Shown here: one piece after another, positions 61,884-64,000 of the stretch
How the letters are laid out: every line of letters starts with the position of its first letter
Numbering within the stretch: position 1 is the first letter of the stretch
DNA from: Kiloniella laminariae DSM 19542
GTDB taxonomy: Bacteria; Pseudomonadota; Alphaproteobacteria; Kiloniellales; Kiloniellaceae
Direction: 5' to 3'
Assembly: GCF_000374005.1 (NCBI RefSeq)
Contig: NZ_KB893138.1
Span: 1 to 64,000 of the forward strand
DNA length: 64,000 nt
Made by a program: the position numbers and the translations under genes
The notes under the pieces: model-generated
Told to the model about the DNA's origin: nothing
The model's database searches: none
What the model saw: only the letters and a program-made list of their open reading frames with translations

Positions 61884-62942
61884 TCAGAAAACGCAACCGC
61901 GGGCGGCAACAACTTGGCAGCTTTCAAGTTTGTGATTTCTGATCATCTTTACTTCGTTGACCATATTGCTGACGACGCAGGCGTGATTGGGGATGATCTG
62001 CAGTCGGTCTCCGGGTTGAAATTCTGTGGTTGTACGGGAACAGTCCAGCTCTCCGTGCTCTTCGCTCAGGCCGACAACCGCGATTTCGGGGTGACCGACC
62101 ACCAGACCATAGCCCTGTAGTCCGAGCAGGTCCGAGGTAAGGACTTTTGATCCGGCGTCGATGATGATCCGGTTGTTTGTCGGGACACTGACCACGGTTG
62201 TCAGAACTGTCAGGGCACAATCACTGGCTTTGCAGACCCCGCGTTCGATCAGAGAGCGGTCATTATAGATATATGTTCCGACCCGGTATTCTGTCAGGGC
62301 CGGAATAGAGTGAGCCGACCACATGTCCGGGGTGCCACCGCCGCTGACCACCGGACAGGCAAGATCAGCCTCCTGACACAGGCTCATAGCTTCGGCAAGC
62401 CACTCCTGAACAGCGGTTGGTTTGCCAACAGCAGGATAGGTCATTAGTCCGGCAAAGCAGAGACCTGGCAGACTGTCGATCAGTTTGGCAAGGTTAACTG
62501 CTGCGCCGGGAGTCTGTGCGCCACAGCGTCCTGCACCGGTATCGCATTCTACCAGAACAGCAAGTGGTGAAGTGGCTGTTTTGAAAGCCCAGGAGAGACC
62601 GCGAACGACGGTCTCGTTATCGGCGGTGACCCGAAGGCTGCATTTTTCTGAAAGATCCCGTAAACGCGCCAGTTTAGAGGCGCCAAGGATGTTGTAGGAA
62701 ATCAGGATGTCCTGTAACCCGGCGGCGACCATGACTTCTGCTTCGCTGATTTTCTGACAGGTAATGCCAACGGCACCAGCGGTGATCTGTCGTTGGGCCA
62801 AATCCGGAAGCTTGTGGGTCTTGATATGAGGGCGCAGGTCAAGCTGATGTTTATCGCAATAGCTTTGATAGGCTGCAATATTTCGCTCGGCAATCGCAAG
62901 GTCAATCAATACAGCGGGGGTCTCTATCTCTTCAAAGAACAT
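61884..62942 (-). CDS. D-threonine-aldolase-like / DSD1 family PLP enzyme
   Basis: 352 residues, fold type III (alanine racemase-like barrel). The PLP lysine is in LRPHIKTHKLPDL; the chain also shows ECDTGAGRCGAQ, GTYIYNDRSLI and the C-terminal domain with the zinc ligands His and Cys (IPNHACVV). This is the metal-dependent D-threonine aldolase / D-serine dehydratase-like (DSD1) group. Substrates of the class are D-3-hydroxyamino acids. It lies 46 bp downstream of the M81 metallopeptidase gene on the same strand, so they are probably co-transcribed. Confidence 0.88.
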   Translation of the reverse strand: MFFEEIETPAVLIDLAIAERNIAAYQSYCDKHQLDLRPHIKTHKLPDLAQRQITAGAVGITCQKISEAEVMVAAGLQDILISYNILGASKLARLRDLSEKCSLRVTADNETVVRGLSWAFKTATSPLAVLVECDTGAGRCGAQTPGAAVNLAKLIDSLPGLCFAGLMTYPAVGKPTAVQEWLAEAMSLCQEADLACPVVSGGGTPDMWSAHSIPALTEYRVGTYIYNDRSLIERGVCKASDCALTVLTTVVSVPTNNRIIIDAGSKVLTSDLLGLQGYGLVVGHPEIAVVGLSEEHGELDCSRTTTEFQPGDRLQIIPNHACVVSNMVNEVKMIRNHKLESCQVVAARGCVF

Positions 62943-62988
62943 GCGCGAGATACTTTCTTATTACAGCAGGCTTATTTACGATATGCCG

Positions 62989-64000
62989 TTATTCGCTGGC
63001 GTGGTTGTGGGGATCGGGATGGATTGGCCAGATCGCACGGCGCAGGTTTTGATAGGCATTGGTTTCGGGGTTACTGGGATAGGGGCCTTCAACATTGGCA
63101 TAAAGGATCTGTGAGGCAATCCGGGCAAAACCCCGATGGAAGTGATTGGTCGACTTGACGATCAGCAGTTTCTTGCTCGCTGGATCAATCCCCATATTGG
63201 AAAAAAGGTCCGGCTCGAACGCCTGAGCCCGGTTGGTATTGAGGATCACATCGATGCCCTCAATCCGGATGACAACGGCATCGCCGAGTGGGACAATGCT
63301 GTCGCCAAAGCTCTGGGTCGCATTGCGGACAATTTTTTTGACCTCGACCCAGCCATCTATGGGGGCCCCGGCAGAGGCGGAAGTTTTGCCACCAAAACGC
63401 AGCTGCAGGCTTGCACCTTCTCCCGCAGAAATGCAGGTGCGTACCGCCATCGGGTCCCAGATCGTGCCGACAGCGACAGAAGTCAGTCCCCGTTGCAGGG
63501 CATGGTGCAACAAGACGGTTGAATCACCGGGAACCCCGCCACCGGGATTATCCCAGACGTCTGCAATGACAACGGGACCATCCTTGATGGCTGCAGCGCG
63601 ATCAAAGGCCTCGCCGGGAACCAGGAACTCGGGACGGGTCTTGCCGCGAAAGCTGAAAAGCTCTTCACCAAGCTGCCTTGCCAGGGACTGTGCTTTTTCC
63701 GGGGCATTGTCGGTGATGACCAACATTTTGCTGCCCATTTCTGGTACGTCTCCGGCCATAAAACCGTGAATGGTCGAGATGGACAGGATGTCGTCGTGCC
63801 CCTCAAGTGATCTTTGTTTGTCGACGAACGAGCGCATCGGCTCAAGGCTGGTGGGCAGCACTTCGATCATCCGGCAATCAAACACGGCTTTGGTCGGGGT
63901 AATTTCCTTGCGTAAAGTCCGAAGAACCAGATCGACGCAATCAACCGCTGCATCGACAAAGTCTGTATGGGGAAACTCTTTGAACGCCACCAGCAGATCG
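62989..64000 (-). CDS. M81 family metallopeptidase (MlrC-like), 5' truncated by window edge
   Basis: At least 337 residues, with the frame running off the right end (DLLVAFKEFPHTD begins the visible part; the metal His is in FPHTD). The visible part shows the MlrC C-terminal layout: LSISTIHGFMAGDVPEMGSKMLVITD, VVIADVWDNPGGGVPGDSTVLLHHAL, LRFGGKTSASAG, and a final NHFHRGFARIASQI. The zinc site lies mainly in the missing N-terminal half and in the His motif. MlrC opens cyclic or short peptides (microcystin fragments) in known cases, but many members have other substrates. Co-transcribed with the PLP enzyme gene. Confidence 0.88.
   Translation of the reverse strand, partial: DLLVAFKEFPHTDFVDAAVDCVDLVLRTLRKEITPTKAVFDCRMIEVLPTSLEPMRSFVDKQRSLEGHDDILSISTIHGFMAGDVPEMGSKMLVITDNAPEKAQSLARQLGEELFSFRGKTRPEFLVPGEAFDRAAAIKDGPVVIADVWDNPGGGVPGDSTVLLHHALQRGLTSVAVGTIWDPMAVRTCISAGEGASLQLRFGGKTSASAGAPIDGWVEVKKIVRNATQSFGDSIVPLGDAVVIRIEGIDVILNTNRAQAFEPDLFSNMGIDPASKKLLIVKSTNHFHRGFARIASQILYANVEGPYPSNPETNAYQNLRRAIWPIHPDPHNHASE

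Overview
The window reads as chromosomal DNA of a free-living, probably marine alphaproteobacterium of Rhodospirillales/Kiloniellales type. The evidence is the conserved block dcd, murA, DUF2948, hisG, hisD, UPF0262, LMW phosphatase, maf, RNase E/G, yacG, tRNA-Phe, together with alphaproteobacterial marker families (short HisG, UPF0262, RHH_4, FtrABCD, PhnWAY). I see no phage genes, transposases, CRISPR arrays or rRNA. This assignment is inference, not a database match.

Layout. Positions 1-7.3 kb hold accessory genes: the end of a solute-binding protein, a membrane pentapeptide-repeat protein, a membrane class III nucleotide cyclase, a 44-residue basic protein, two tandem Sel1-repeat proteins and a lipoprotein. 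Positions 7.5-21 kb hold the housekeeping block (tRNA-Thr, dcd, murA, hisG, hisD to tRNA-Phe). It is interrupted at 14.6-18.2 kb by a TetR-YciI unit with two evident operators, tag, a lipoprotein and an orphan solute-binding protein. Positions 21.8-29.4 kb carry a TolC-type exporter, several uncharacterised genes including a ribbon-helix-helix/PAS fusion, a LOG-family hydrolase and a Na/Pi cotransporter.

The strongest metabolic theme is organophosphonate use, in two places. An ABC importer for 2-aminoethylphosphonate (aepX-aepV-aepW, 29.7-33.9 kb) would bring the compound in. A LysR gene diverging from phnW-phnA-phnY (56.6-61.7 kb) encodes the transaminase, phosphonoacetaldehyde dehydrogenase and phosphonoacetate hydrolase that convert it to acetate and phosphate. 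A taurine:pyruvate aminotransferase (43.7 kb) adds an organosulfonate link. Two chemoreceptors and several orphan solute-binding proteins suggest a motile scavenger of dissolved organic compounds.

Positions 46.3-49.7 kb encode a four-gene ferrous iron uptake system (ftrABCD) with a Fur-like palindrome upstream. Then follow chorismate mutase, a norE-norF pair without the catalytic nitric oxide reductase, another orphan solute-binding protein, and bluB under a cobalamin riboswitch. Beside it lies a secreted HbpS/GlcG-like protein next to a two-component system whose kinase gene is split by a frame change. The window ends in a D-threonine-aldolase-like enzyme and an incomplete M81 metallopeptidase.
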